Origin: Alitiscatomonas aceti
Lineage (GTDB): Bacteria > Bacillota > Clostridia > Lachnospirales > Lachnospiraceae
DNA length: 64,000 bases
NCBI RefSeq assembly: GCF_025567195.1
Contig: NZ_JAOQJF010000011.1
Location: forward strand, 29,331 to 93,330
Direction: 5' to 3'
Made by a program: the position numbers and the translations under genes. Positions within the stretch are counted from its first letter, which is position 1. Every line of letters starts with the position of its first letter. The notes under the pieces were generated by a model. That model saw only the letters and a program-made list of their open reading frames with translations. It was not told the DNA's origin and ran no database searches. This document shows, one piece after another, positions 53,050 through 61,648 of this stretch.

Positions 53050-53814
53050 ATGCTCCCTGTGATTGTCTGTGATGATGATTCTTTTACACTCCATACTATT
53101 TCCGAGCTGGTAAAGCGATCCATAGAAAGCTGTGGACAGAATGCCAGGATCGCCTGCCTTACCGCTTCGGGCAGGGAACTGCTGGGCTTTATACAGAAAA
53201 ATCCGGGGACCTATCTCTATTTCCTGGATTTTGATCTGGGCAGGCAGGAGCTGAACGGGATCGATCTGGTCCGGCAGATCTACCAGACCGATCCCCAGGG
53301 AAAGATCGTATTTGTGACCAGCCATACAGATAAGGGGATGGAGATCCTGAAAAGCGGCATACAGGCCTTTGGCTTTATTGAAAAGTCCCTGGATCATGAG
53401 AAAATGGTCCGTGAATTCAGCCGCTATCTGACGCTTGCCTCGCCCCGGAAGGAGGAGAGAGGATGCAGGCCCTCAATCGAGATCCCGTTAGGGATCGACG
53501 AAACAGTGCGGCTGCCCATCGACGATATCTGCTATGTGGATTCTGTGAAAACCGTTGCCCATTCCATCTGCTACCATACCCTCGACGGCTCTGCGGTCAC
53601 AGTGCGGGACACCATGGATCACGCACAGGAGCTGCTGGGGGACCGCTTTATCAGATGCCACCGCTCCGTACTGGTCAACCAGTCCCATGTGCTTTCCCTG
53701 GAGAACGGCATGCTCCGTCTTTCCAATGGCGAAGCGGTCTCCTGTGCTTTTGGAAAGAGAAAGCTGATGGCAGGGTACTGCATCAGAAGAAAGGAGTTTT
53801 CCGATGGTTGTTGA
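53050..53814 (+). CDS. LytTR-type response regulator (AgrA-like)
   Basis: Regulator of 254 residues. The receiver domain (1-125) has acidic residues in VIVCDDDS, the phosphorylated aspartate probably Asp60 in YFLDFDLG, and VTSHTDKG. The C-terminal LytTR domain (about 145-245) binds DNA through beta strands; RFIRCHRSVLVNQSHV is its hallmark. AGGAGG precedes the ATG. It overlaps the kinase gene by 11 bp. AgrA-type regulators bind paired direct repeats of about 9-11 bp on one face of the helix, and such a pair is present after the kinase gene (55352-55382). Confidence 0.92.
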   Translation: MLPVIVCDDDSFTLHTISELVKRSIESCGQNARIACLTASGRELLGFIQKNPGTYLYFLDFDLGRQELNGIDLVRQIYQTDPQGKIVFVTSHTDKGMEILKSGIQAFGFIEKSLDHEKMVREFSRYLTLASPRKEERGCRPSIEIPLGIDETVRLPIDDICYVDSVKTVAHSICYHTLDGSAVTVRDTMDHAQELLGDRFIRCHRSVLVNQSHVLSLENGMLRLSNGEAVSCAFGKRKLMAGYCIRRKEFSDGC

Positions 53815-55360
53815 TATCTTTTCAAGCAAGGGTTCCCATATGCCCTTTTCCCGGATGCTGCCGGACGTCCTGGAAGAGCTGGGCATTTTTGCTCTGCATT
53901 TTGTCTTTTTATGCGGGATCCTTTTTCTTGTAAAACGTTTCCGATCCAGACTGCTGGCGCTTTCAGCCGCATTCCTGATGCCGTTCTTCCAGCTTTTTTT
54001 TGTCTGGAAGGTCAGCATCCATTCGGAAGTATTCCTTTCTGTGGCTCTTGCATTCCTTCTGACCGTCCAGATCCGGCTTCTGGACCTGATCCCATTCCAT
54101 ACGGAGGATCTCCTGTTCCTTTTTGCTGCTTTTCTGTTTCCGGCAAGGCTGTTCAATTCCACCTCCGTCCTGCTGGGGCATCTCTGGCTGTTCTGGCTGA
54201 TCTTCTGTACATATCATACAGCTGTCAGACTGAGCCTTCACAGCCTCCGGGGGAACCAGTTTTTCTGCTATCTCTCGTTTGTGGTCCTGTCTGTTTCCGC
54301 CTATGGATTTTTCCTGGCCATCCATTTTGCCGTTCCCCTTTTCCAGAAAGCCTTTGGAAACCATGCGCTGGCGCTTGTCGCCGTCACAGGGCTGTATCTG
54401 CTTTTGGGAGCAGGAGCTGTCTGGCTTCTGCGCCATCGTTTGGGGGATGCCATGGAAAGGCTGAATCAGCTCGGGAAAAAATATCCGGCCATAGAATCCT
54501 ACTATTTTCTATGCTCCGCTCTGATTCTTTCGTTTTGTACAGCCATGTTCCTGCCCTTTTCCATTATGTCCTCCCAGAATATGCTGGTGTTTCTCTTATT
54601 TCCGGCCTTATGCCTGGTTTTCCTGGCGATCCAGCTCCTGTTTTTCCGGCTGCTGTTCCGGGTGGCCTTTTATAAAGATTACGCGTCCTTCAGCCAGCTG
54701 GAAAAAGAAGGTCTCGCTTCCTATTACCAGAATCTCAGAGGAACCCTTTCGGCGATGCAGGATATCCGCCACGACATTAAAAATATTTTCTTTACTATGG
54801 GAAATTTCGTGAATGAAAGTGAAAATCAGGAAATGAAGGACTTTTTCTGGAAAAGGATCTATCCCTATGCCCAGGACACCATCCGCCAGAGCGAGCTGCT
54901 TTCCTCCATCTGTCAGCTGCCCTCTGAGCCGCTGCGGGCATTTTTCTTTTTGAAGGTCTCCCAGGCCTTACAGCAGAAGGCATCCATTTCCATGATGGTC
55001 CAGGTCCTTCCCGAAGAGTGGCAGGCGGGCATGGATCCCATCGACCTGACCCGTATCCTTGGGATCCTGATGGACAATGCCATTGAGGAAGCTCTTCTGG
55101 TCCCTGGAGGTATGATCGAGATCCGCATCACAGGAAAGCCCTATGGCTGCTCCTATACCATCAGAAATTCTGTTACCCGCCAGACCATGCAGAGAGGAGT
55201 CCATACAGGAGAAAGTACCAAAGGAAACGGGAGGGGAAGAGGCCTGGCCATCGTCCAGGAACTTTTAGAGGCCTACCGCAACGCCGCATTGAATTCCTGC
55301 CTGCTGGAAGACACGTTTATCCAGAGCCTTACATTATCATGGGACCACCCTTTGTCCTGA
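53804..55360 (+). CDS. AgrC-like sensor histidine kinase (GHKL)
   Basis: Sensor kinase of 518 residues. The N-terminal half has about six to eight hydrophobic helices (residues 20-300), as in the peptide sensors AgrC and ComD. The phospho-accepting histidine is His323 in MQDIRHDIKNIF, the AgrC-type H-box. The ATP domain has the N-box GILMDNAIEEALL and the G-box GRGRGLAIVQELL. No AgrD-like peptide gene or AgrB-like processing protease lies beside it, so the signal is either another peptide, made elsewhere, or a host or rival product. Translationally coupled to its regulator. Confidence 0.9.
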   Translation: MVVDIFSSKGSHMPFSRMLPDVLEELGIFALHFVFLCGILFLVKRFRSRLLALSAAFLMPFFQLFFVWKVSIHSEVFLSVALAFLLTVQIRLLDLIPFHTEDLLFLFAAFLFPARLFNSTSVLLGHLWLFWLIFCTYHTAVRLSLHSLRGNQFFCYLSFVVLSVSAYGFFLAIHFAVPLFQKAFGNHALALVAVTGLYLLLGAGAVWLLRHRLGDAMERLNQLGKKYPAIESYYFLCSALILSFCTAMFLPFSIMSSQNMLVFLLFPALCLVFLAIQLLFFRLLFRVAFYKDYASFSQLEKEGLASYYQNLRGTLSAMQDIRHDIKNIFFTMGNFVNESENQEMKDFFWKRIYPYAQDTIRQSELLSSICQLPSEPLRAFFFLKVSQALQQKASISMMVQVLPEEWQAGMDPIDLTRILGILMDNAIEEALLVPGGMIEIRITGKPYGCSYTIRNSVTRQTMQRGVHTGESTKGNGRGRGLAIVQELLEAYRNAALNSCLLEDTFIQSLTLSWDHPLS

Positions 55361-55382
55361 ACATACAGAAATTGTCCTGAAC
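55352..55382 (+). promoter_or_regulatory. Paired direct repeat, candidate LytTR operator
   Basis: TTGTCCTGAAC occurs at 55352-55362 and again, exactly, at 55372-55382: 11 bp with a 20-bp period, two turns of the helix. The pair begins inside the last codons of the kinase gene and lies 109 bp before the ABC exporter start. This is the geometry of AgrA/LytTR operators. Which regulator binds is inferred from context. Confidence 0.6.
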
Positions 55383-55425
55383 CCGGCCGGCAGTTTCCTT
55401 TTCATGACGTCCCTTATACCATTCG

Positions 55426-55454
55426 GGCCAGATCCCCCAAAGATCTGGCCTTTT
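55426..55454 (+). terminator. Terminator between kinase and exporter genes
   Basis: GGCCAGATC (55426-55434) and GATCTGGCC (55442-55450) form a perfect nine-base stem followed by TTTT. It ends or attenuates the two-component transcript. Confidence 0.8.
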
Positions 55455-55455
55455 G

Positions 55456-55464
55456 TGTTATGAT
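55456..55464 (+). promoter_or_regulatory. Possible extended -10 promoter for the exporter
   Basis: TGTTATGAT lies just after the terminator T-tract and 27 bp ahead of the ATG at 55491, with no recognisable -35, which would suit an activator-dependent promoter. Confidence 0.45.
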
Positions 55465-55490
55465 CGGGCAGATGAAAGGAGACAACGCTT

Positions 55491-57152
55491 ATGAAACAAC
55501 CAATCTGGAAACCATTTTTCCGCCTGCTGCACCAGGCCAGACTGCCATATTTTTATATCCTGCTCTATACGCTGCTGTCCATATCGGCCAGCCAGCTGTA
55601 TCTGCTGTTTCCTTCATATACCCAGAAGATCATGCAGGGAAACATAAATCAGACCATGGCCCTCATGGTGGCCGCTGTTGTCCTTGGCCAGGCGTTCGTC
55701 ACTTCCGTAAACCAGTTTGTGCTGGCAGCTGCCAGTGCGAAGGTGACGTTACGCTTCCGGGAAATGATATGGGGACAGATCCTCCGGCTGCCGGTCCCTT
55801 TTTTCGACGGCCAGCCATCCGGGAATCTGATCAGCCGCATCACCCAGGATACTTCAAAGCTCAGCGACCTGACAGCCACTCTTCCTGGAAACGTATTATC
55901 GTCGCTTTATATGTTTTTTGGAGCCTTTGGGATCCTGTTTTCCTATCACTGGAAGCTGGCCGCCCTGGAAGCCGTTATGATACCGTTTCTGTATGGTCTT
56001 GGAGTTTGGCAGGGAAGGATCCAGTTTTCATGGAACCAGAAGATCCAGGAAAAGATCGCAGGGCTTACGGGCCACCTGTCTGAGATCCTGTCCAGTCCGG
56101 CTCTTGTAAAAGGCTTTTGTGCAGAAGAATGGGAGACAAAACGGGGATCAGGCTGGATCAGCCAGCTGTTCCAGGCGGATTTTTTCAGATCTCTGATCAA
56201 TACGCTCCTGCTCCAGCTGAAAAACCTCGCTTCCCTGATCCATACGGTCGCCATGATCGGACTGGGATTGTGGATGATCTCCCGTAAAGAGATCACCATT
56301 GACGTATGGGTGGCATTTTACCTATACTCCCAGAATCTTCTGAACTCTTTTTCCAGAATCATGAGTATATGGACTACGGTCAAGTCTGCCCAGGGAGCCG
56401 TCCGCCGGATTACGGAGCTTATGGAGGAAGCCACAGAAACCTCTGGCTCTCCCGCTGATTCAGGCTTTGTCCAGGGAGATATAAGCTTCCGGGACGTGAC
56501 GTTTTCCTATGGAGAGAAGCCGGTCCTGGAACATCTTACCTTTACAGCCGCAGAGGGAAAAATGACGGCGCTCATTGGGTCCAGCGGGGCTGGAAAAACC
56601 ACCGTTTTCCAGCTTCTGGAACGCTTTTATACCCCGGACCGGGGAATGATCCGGATCGGCGGCAGGGATATTTCTTCTTTTCCTCTGGAGGAATGGAGGC
56701 GTATGATCGGTTACGCTCCCCAGGCTCCCTTCCTTTTTTCTGGGACGATCCGGGAAAATATCCTTTACGGTGTCCACAGGCCTGTTACAGACCAGGAACT
56801 CTGCCGGGCCATACAGGACTCCTGCTGTGAGGAGTTTATCAGCGCCATGCCCCATGGCCTTATGACACGGCTGGGCGAAAATGGCAGCGGGCTTTCCGGC
56901 GGCCAGCGACAGAGGCTTTCCCTTGCCAGGCTCTTTCTTCAAAATCCCAGGATCCTGCTCCTGGATGAGGTGACTGCAAATCTTGATCCGGAATCAGAAT
57001 ATATGGTAGAACTGGCCCTGGCCCGTCTTAGAAAAGGGCGGACCACCCTGGTCATCGCCCACAGAAGGTCTGCCGTTAAAGACGCCGATCAGATCATCGT
57101 ACTGAAAGGACAGGAATCCGGTCCGTCTGTTCCAGAAAGGAGTTTACTATGA
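55491..57152 (+). CDS. ABC exporter half-transporter 1 (fused permease-ATPase)
   Basis: Half-transporter of 553 residues: six-helix exporter membrane domain (about 1-310) and nucleotide-binding domain. Walker A is GSSGAGKT (about residues 363-370), the signature is LSGGQRQRLSLAR, Walker B ILLLDEVTANLD with the catalytic glutamate, and the switch histidine lies in VIAHR. So this half has a full catalytic site. A GAAAGGAG ribosome site precedes the ATG. The stop overlaps the next start (ATGA), so it forms a heterodimer with the second half. Such pairs export peptides, lipids or drugs. Confidence 0.93.
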   Translation: MKQPIWKPFFRLLHQARLPYFYILLYTLLSISASQLYLLFPSYTQKIMQGNINQTMALMVAAVVLGQAFVTSVNQFVLAAASAKVTLRFREMIWGQILRLPVPFFDGQPSGNLISRITQDTSKLSDLTATLPGNVLSSLYMFFGAFGILFSYHWKLAALEAVMIPFLYGLGVWQGRIQFSWNQKIQEKIAGLTGHLSEILSSPALVKGFCAEEWETKRGSGWISQLFQADFFRSLINTLLLQLKNLASLIHTVAMIGLGLWMISRKEITIDVWVAFYLYSQNLLNSFSRIMSIWTTVKSAQGAVRRITELMEEATETSGSPADSGFVQGDISFRDVTFSYGEKPVLEHLTFTAAEGKMTALIGSSGAGKTTVFQLLERFYTPDRGMIRIGGRDISSFPLEEWRRMIGYAPQAPFLFSGTIRENILYGVHRPVTDQELCRAIQDSCCEEFISAMPHGLMTRLGENGSGLSGGQRQRLSLARLFLQNPRILLLDEVTANLDPESEYMVELALARLRKGRTTLVIAHRRSAVKDADQIIVLKGQESGPSVPERSLL

Positions 57153-58873
57153 AACGAAAAAATGATCAGTCCTGGAAGCCATTGGCCCATCTTTTGTCTG
57201 CCTGCGGGATCCCATGGATCTGGTATCTGGCCGACTTTATTTTTAGCCTTCTCATTTCCATGGTCACAGTCCGTCTTCCACAGATGACCGGAGCCATCAT
57301 GCAGGGAGAGATTTTTGATAAGGGACTGCTGGCGGATTATGTGGGGATCACGGTTTTCTCCATGCTGCTTGCCTTTTTTTCCACGGTATTCGGCTCCTGG
57401 ATCAGCCTTCATACAGACCGGGTCCTTCGGAAAAAAATATGGGAACATTTTTTATATCTTCCCATGACCATATATCAGACGTATAAGCCTTCTTCCCTGA
57501 TCAGCCGTATCACCCAGGATACCTCCGGAATCAGCTATGGGATCTCCAGCTGCATTGGCGTGCTCACCAATACCTGGACGATTTTCCTTATGCTGAAAAA
57601 CGTATACCGTATGAGTCCACGGATGGTGGCCTCCATAGCTGTGGTCGTTCCCTGGCTGATCCTGGTATCCGTTGTGACGGGACGTTTTGCTTTCAGAGCC
57701 AGCTGCCGTACCCAGGAGCGGTTTTCTGATTTTACAGCCGTCATTGCGGAGCGGCTTTCCAATATTAGGGGTATCAGGATCCATGGGGAGGAGCTTACAG
57801 AATTAGAAAAAGGACGGGAGGCCGCCCGGCGGCAGTATGAGGCAGACCTGTATCAGGCCAGGGTAAACCTTTTTTCCCAGCCGTTTATCTATACCAGTGA
57901 AGCCTTCTTAAAGGCCCTTTTCCTGATCTACGGAGGGTTTCTGATCAGCCGGGGAGAACTGGAATCCGGAGAATTTATTACGATTTATATGTATCTGGAA
58001 ATGCTCCCGGTCTTTGCGATCCAGTATATTTTCGCATACCAGACGCTGAAGGAGACCCAGGGGGCCAGTATGCGGGCTGGACAGCTTCTTCTGGAACCGG
58101 CCGAGGATTTACAGAAGGGGGACTCCCTGGAGACGCTGTGCCAGGATATCCGGTTCCAGGACGTTTCTTTCCGTTATGGGGACAGGCCTGTCTTATCCCG
58201 TGCTACGTTTACGGTCCCGGCAGGAACCACCACGGCCATCGTGGGCCCCAGCGGCTCGGGGAAAACCACGGTCCTTCAGCTGCTGGAGCGGTTTTTTGTT
58301 CCTGATGAAGGCTGTATCTTACTGGGGGAAAAGGAGATCGGGGATTTCCGCTTAAGGGACTGGAGGAGCAGGTTCCGGATGGTCTCCCAGAATTCGCCCC
58401 TTCTGTCCGGCTCCCTTTTAAGTAATCTGGTCTATGGCTCCCGCCAGTCGCCCTCTGAAGGGCAGATAGAAGCGGCTGCCAGACAGGCCTGCTCCTACGG
58501 ATTCATCTGCCAGCTTCCAAAGAAATTCCAGTCGGAGACAGGAGAAATGGGAAAACGTTTTTCTGCTGGGGAGCGGCAGAGGCTTGCACTCACAAGAGCG
58601 CTGGCCCAGGATCCCGAGGTGCTTTTGTTGGATGAGGCTGTCTGCCATCTGGATCCTGTCCATGCGTCAGAGGTCCAGGACCATATCCGGGACCAGAGGA
58701 AGTGCCGGTCCTGCGTCATCGTCACCCATGATATGAACGCAGCCCGACAGGCTGGACATATCGTTGTTCTGGACCGGGGGACTGTCTGCGGGGAGGGAGA
58801 TCACGACACCCTGTATGAAACCTGTGGAACATACAGGAGGCTGTATGACCGGCAGCAGGCCGGGAATTGTTAA
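57149..58873 (+). CDS. ABC exporter half-transporter 2 (fused permease-ATPase)
   Basis: Second half-transporter, 574 residues, same architecture as its partner. Walker A GPSGSGKT (about 366-373) is intact. The signature is FSAGERQRLALTR, and Walker B reads VLLLDEAVCHLD, keeping the glutamate. The switch motif is VTHDM, also with histidine. The D-loop differs from the canonical S-A-L-D in both halves (TANLD, VCHLD). Overlaps the first half by four bases; the small TSCPD gene follows after 18 bp, apparently in the same transcript. Confidence 0.92.
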   Translation: MKRKNDQSWKPLAHLLSACGIPWIWYLADFIFSLLISMVTVRLPQMTGAIMQGEIFDKGLLADYVGITVFSMLLAFFSTVFGSWISLHTDRVLRKKIWEHFLYLPMTIYQTYKPSSLISRITQDTSGISYGISSCIGVLTNTWTIFLMLKNVYRMSPRMVASIAVVVPWLILVSVVTGRFAFRASCRTQERFSDFTAVIAERLSNIRGIRIHGEELTELEKGREAARRQYEADLYQARVNLFSQPFIYTSEAFLKALFLIYGGFLISRGELESGEFITIYMYLEMLPVFAIQYIFAYQTLKETQGASMRAGQLLLEPAEDLQKGDSLETLCQDIRFQDVSFRYGDRPVLSRATFTVPAGTTTAIVGPSGSGKTTVLQLLERFFVPDEGCILLGEKEIGDFRLRDWRSRFRMVSQNSPLLSGSLLSNLVYGSRQSPSEGQIEAAARQACSYGFICQLPKKFQSETGEMGKRFSAGERQRLALTRALAQDPEVLLLDEAVCHLDPVHASEVQDHIRDQRKCRSCVIVTHDMNAARQAGHIVVLDRGTVCGEGDHDTLYETCGTYRRLYDRQQAGNC

Positions 58874-58891
58874 ATAGGAGGAAAAATCACA

Positions 58892-59143
58892 ATGAAAAAA
58901 CATATCGTTTATAAAACTGAAGGCGTATGCGCCAGTAAAATCGAATTTGATCTGGAAGACGGGCGGGTGTACCATGTACAGTTTCACGGCGGCTGTAAAG
59001 GAAATGTCCAGGGGATCGCCAGACTGGCCGATGGACGGGCTCCAGAGGAACTGATCCGTTTATGTAAGGGGATCGACTGCCATAATAATAACTCTTGTCC
59101 GCATCAGTTTGCCCTGGCGCTGGAAAAGACACTTCAGGTATAG
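58892..59143 (+). CDS. TSCPD domain protein
   Basis: Protein of 83 residues. It fits the small TSCPD family (the domain also found at the C-terminus of class II ribonucleotide reductases), with conserved cysteines in EGVCASKIEF, GGCKGNVQGI, LCKGIDC and NSCPHQFALAL, five in all and suggestive of metal binding. The ATG follows AGGAGG. Its stop lies in AT-rich sequence with no clear terminator. Why a TSCPD protein is attached to an ABC exporter operon is unknown; it may be an independent gene riding on the transcript. Confidence 0.85.
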   Translation: MKKHIVYKTEGVCASKIEFDLEDGRVYHVQFHGGCKGNVQGIARLADGRAPEELIRLCKGIDCHNNNSCPHQFALALEKTLQV

Positions 59144-59178
59144 CTTTTGTTAAAAATGTAAAAATTTTAAGAATTTAC

Positions 59179-59207
59179 TTGATTTATTTGCTGATATTTG
59201 CTATATT
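59179..59207 (+). promoter_or_regulatory. Promoter for the solute-binding protein
   Basis: TTGATT (59179-59184), a 17-bp spacer and TATATT (59202-59207), in an AT-rich upstream region. Confidence 0.65.
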
Positions 59208-59327
59208 TATGGAGTGAGGAATGATTATTTGAATAAAAAATTCAAAATGTATAAATTTTTTAAATTATAACAAAGTGCATTGTGTCGCGGCATGCAAATA
59301 AAAATGAAAAAGAAAAGGAGAACGAGT

Positions 59328-60926
59328 ATGAGGAAAAAACAGATGCGCAGACTTGCGTCTGCTCTGGCACTGACAATGGCAGCAGGTTTATTTACAGGCT
59401 GCGGAAATCCTGCCCCCAAGGAAAGTGAAAGCGCCTCCGCTGAGACGGAGAAGACCGAAGCCGGAGAGTCCCAGGAAGCTGGAAAGACCGAGGACAGCAG
59501 CGCTGCTGCAAAGGATACGCTGATCATCGCCACAGCCAATGAAACACCCAGCATGACCACACATCTGCATAACGCAACGGCGGGAGATTATCTGAATACC
59601 ATGACCCATGACCGCCTGTTCTCCACCGGAGACGATCTTTCTCCCCAGCCCTCCCTGTGCGAGAGCTACGAAATCGTAAGCGATACGGAGTGGCTGTTCC
59701 ATTTAAGAAAAGGCGTGAAATTCCATAATGGACAGGAAATGAAGGCCAGAGACGTGAAGGCATCCCTGGATCTCTGTAAGGAATCCCCACAGGTTTCCCA
59801 GTACGGCCAGTCCACCGGTACAGTAGATATCGTGGATGACTATACCATCAAGATCACCACAGACGGGCCTCAGTCCGGCCTCCTTTATGACCTCTGCCAC
59901 CATGGAAACGCAGTCCTTCCGGCAGATCTGATCGAGAGCGGCCACGACTTCAATAAAGAGCCCATCGGAACCGGCCCATATAAGCTGGTGGAATGGAAGA
60001 AGGGCGAGAGCATCGAATACGAGGCCTTTGAGGATTACTGGGGCGGCGTAGCTCCCATCAAGCATGTGATCTGGAAGGTGATCCCGGAGGGCTCCTCTCG
60101 TACCATGGCCCTGGAGACCGGAGAGGTGGATCTGGTGGTAGACGTGGAGACCACAGACCTTACCCGTCTTATGGAAGATCCGGATCTGGAAGTGTTCAAC
60201 GAGGCAGGAACCACCCATCAGTGGATGATGGTCAACAATGAGATCGCTCCCTTTAATAATGCAGATTTCAGAAGAGCCATTGCCTCCGCCATCGATAAAG
60301 AGGCTGTGATCCAGGTATCCTTACAGGGAACCGGAAGCGTCAGCGATTCCATGCTTCCCGGCTGCTTCAACGGCGTTACCGACACGGGAGCCATGACCTA
60401 CGATGTGGAAAAGGCCAAGGAATATTTTGCAGCCTCCGGCCTGGATCCGGCTGACTGCGGCTTCGCTATCATCTGCTCTGACGATATGAAGCTCCGCCAG
60501 GGCCAGGTGATCCAGAGCTGTCTGAAGGAAAATCTGGGGATCGAGACCACCCTGGAGTCCATGGACCTGGCCACATATCTGGATGTGACCGCAACGGGAG
60601 ACTACCAGGCAGCCATTGGAAACTACACAGCCTCCTCTGTTCTGGCATTTTCCCAGGGCGTTTACCACTCCATGTCCATCAACGGCTCCAATAAGACCAG
60701 GCTTAACAATCCGGAGATCGACGCCCTGATCGAGAAGGTTCAGGCGACCCTGGATCCGGAGGAGAACGAGAAGGCAGTCACAGAGCTGAGCGACGCGATC
60801 AATGAGCTTTGCCCGCAGGCTCCCCTGTTCGTAAGAAACAATATCCGTGCGTATAAGAAGGGCCTGAAGGGCTTCAACATCAACGCAGCAGGATCTACAT
60901 ATTATCACAAAATGAGCTGGGAATAG
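59328..60926 (+). CDS. Family 5 ABC transporter substrate-binding lipoprotein
   Basis: Exported lipoprotein of 532 residues. The signal peptide ends with the lipobox LFTGC (cysteine near residue 24), then a Ser/Glu-rich tether, then the large two-lobed family 5 fold used for oligopeptides, nickel-type ligands and others. Markers are DRLFSTGDDLSPQPSLCESY, LFHLRKGVKFHNGQEMKARD and DFRRAIASAIDKEAV. The ATG at 59328 is chosen because AAAAGGAGAA precedes it; frames open earlier lack such a site. No permease or ATPase genes of this importer type follow: a strong terminator closes the gene, so this is an orphan receptor that must share a permease encoded elsewhere. Confidence 0.93.
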   Translation: MRKKQMRRLASALALTMAAGLFTGCGNPAPKESESASAETEKTEAGESQEAGKTEDSSAAAKDTLIIATANETPSMTTHLHNATAGDYLNTMTHDRLFSTGDDLSPQPSLCESYEIVSDTEWLFHLRKGVKFHNGQEMKARDVKASLDLCKESPQVSQYGQSTGTVDIVDDYTIKITTDGPQSGLLYDLCHHGNAVLPADLIESGHDFNKEPIGTGPYKLVEWKKGESIEYEAFEDYWGGVAPIKHVIWKVIPEGSSRTMALETGEVDLVVDVETTDLTRLMEDPDLEVFNEAGTTHQWMMVNNEIAPFNNADFRRAIASAIDKEAVIQVSLQGTGSVSDSMLPGCFNGVTDTGAMTYDVEKAKEYFAASGLDPADCGFAIICSDDMKLRQGQVIQSCLKENLGIETTLESMDLATYLDVTATGDYQAAIGNYTASSVLAFSQGVYHSMSINGSNKTRLNNPEIDALIEKVQATLDPEENEKAVTELSDAINELCPQAPLFVRNNIRAYKKGLKGFNINAAGSTYYHKMSWE

Positions 60927-60948
60927 GAAGTTTCCCAATGCAGCCAGA

Positions 60949-61020
60949 CACAGAAAAGAGCCAGCCTTGGGGTGTCCTCCTTGTGGAAGGGCCCCAGGGC
61001 TTTTCTGTGCTGTTTTTTTT
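60949..61020 (+). terminator. Strong terminator after the solute-binding gene
   Basis: CACAGAAAAG-A-GCC (60949-60962) pairs with GGCTTTTCTGTG (60998-61009); the inner GGGG/CCCC extends the stem and eight T follow (61013-61020). Confidence 0.92.
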
Positions 61021-61099
61021 ATTCCCTTATACCAGTTTATTTTGCGATTTGCGGGTATTCCAAAATCGGTAAATCACATTGAAAAATAATCAAATTAAA

Positions 61100-61127
61100 T
61101 TGTAATTATTCCGATTCGTGATATACT
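61100..61127 (+). promoter_or_regulatory. Promoter for the truncated HTH gene
   Basis: TTGTAA (61100-61105), a 16-bp spacer and TATACT (61122-61127), the latter in an extended context (TGATATACT). Confidence 0.6.
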
Positions 61128-61166
61128 AAATCTGTAAAAACAGCCCTCAAACGAGGAGGTAAGAAG

Positions 61167-61271
61167 ATGAAATATTTAACAGTTACACAGGCGGCAGAAA
61201 AATGGGATATTTCTGCCCGCTGTGTCCGTTTGCTTTGTGCCAATGGTGAATGCTCATGTGCGGTAAAGTAA
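61167..61271 (+). pseudogene. Truncated helix-turn-helix (excisionase-like) gene
   Basis: An ATG behind AGGAGGTAAG opens a frame of only 34 codons. The product MKYLTVTQAAEKWDISARCV and following matches the start of the short MerR/excisionase-like HTH proteins common in clostridia, in which a pattern like G-R-I-P-G-A and a conserved W-X-I-P normally follow. Here the segment reads CANGECSCAVK and stops, so the wing and C-terminus are lost. It has an intact promoter and ribosome site, so a peptide may still be made. It marks the left side of the AT-rich island. Confidence 0.6.
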
Positions 61272-61327
61272 CACTATAAACTGAAAGATGAGTAGCCCCC
61301 TATTCCGTCCGATTTCAAGAAAAAAAT

Positions 61328-61370
61328 GCTCTGGCAAGATGGAACTACCAACCCGCCAGAGCGTTTTATT
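61328..61370. terminator. Bidirectional terminator in the island
   Basis: GCTCTGGC (61328-61335) and GCCAGAGC (61355-61362) pair, with GTTTTATTT on the right and a run of A on the left that becomes T in the minus-strand RNA. It sits between the truncated HTH gene and the minus-strand pair. Confidence 0.8.
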
Positions 61371-61379
61371 TAACTGTTC

Positions 61380-61619
61380 TTATTTCATATATTCGTTACA
61401 GCTATGGTTATTGTATTGCTTTTTGATATGGACGATGATAGAGCCATCGGGCTGCTCTGCTTCATCAACAATCTGGAATTTTGTGTTCTTGCGTTCAAGT
61501 TGTACTTTGTAGTGTTCCAGTTCGTCTTTTACGGCTTTTACCGCAGCAACATGACCGAGGTCATCTTTTAACTGGAAATGGATAGTTTGTAGCAGACACG
61601 CCGCTTTAATTCGTTTCAT
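61380..61619 (-). CDS. Conserved-looking small protein, 79 residues
   Basis: Protein of 79 residues with no signal or membrane segment: a helical N-terminal half (IKAACLLQTIHFQLKDDLGH, AAVKAVKDELEHYKVQLER) and a C-terminal beta hairpin (KFQIVDEAEQPDGSIIVHIKKQY). It has the look of a small accessory protein of integrative elements, but I cannot name the family. AGGAGG precedes the ATG on the minus strand. It is 29 bp downstream of the CarD-like gene and shares its promoter. Confidence 0.65.
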   Translation of the reverse strand: MKRIKAACLLQTIHFQLKDDLGHVAAVKAVKDELEHYKVQLERKNTKFQIVDEAEQPDGSIIVHIKKQYNNHSCNEYMK

Positions 61620-61648
61620 TGTATTTTCCTCCTATATTTACAGATATG

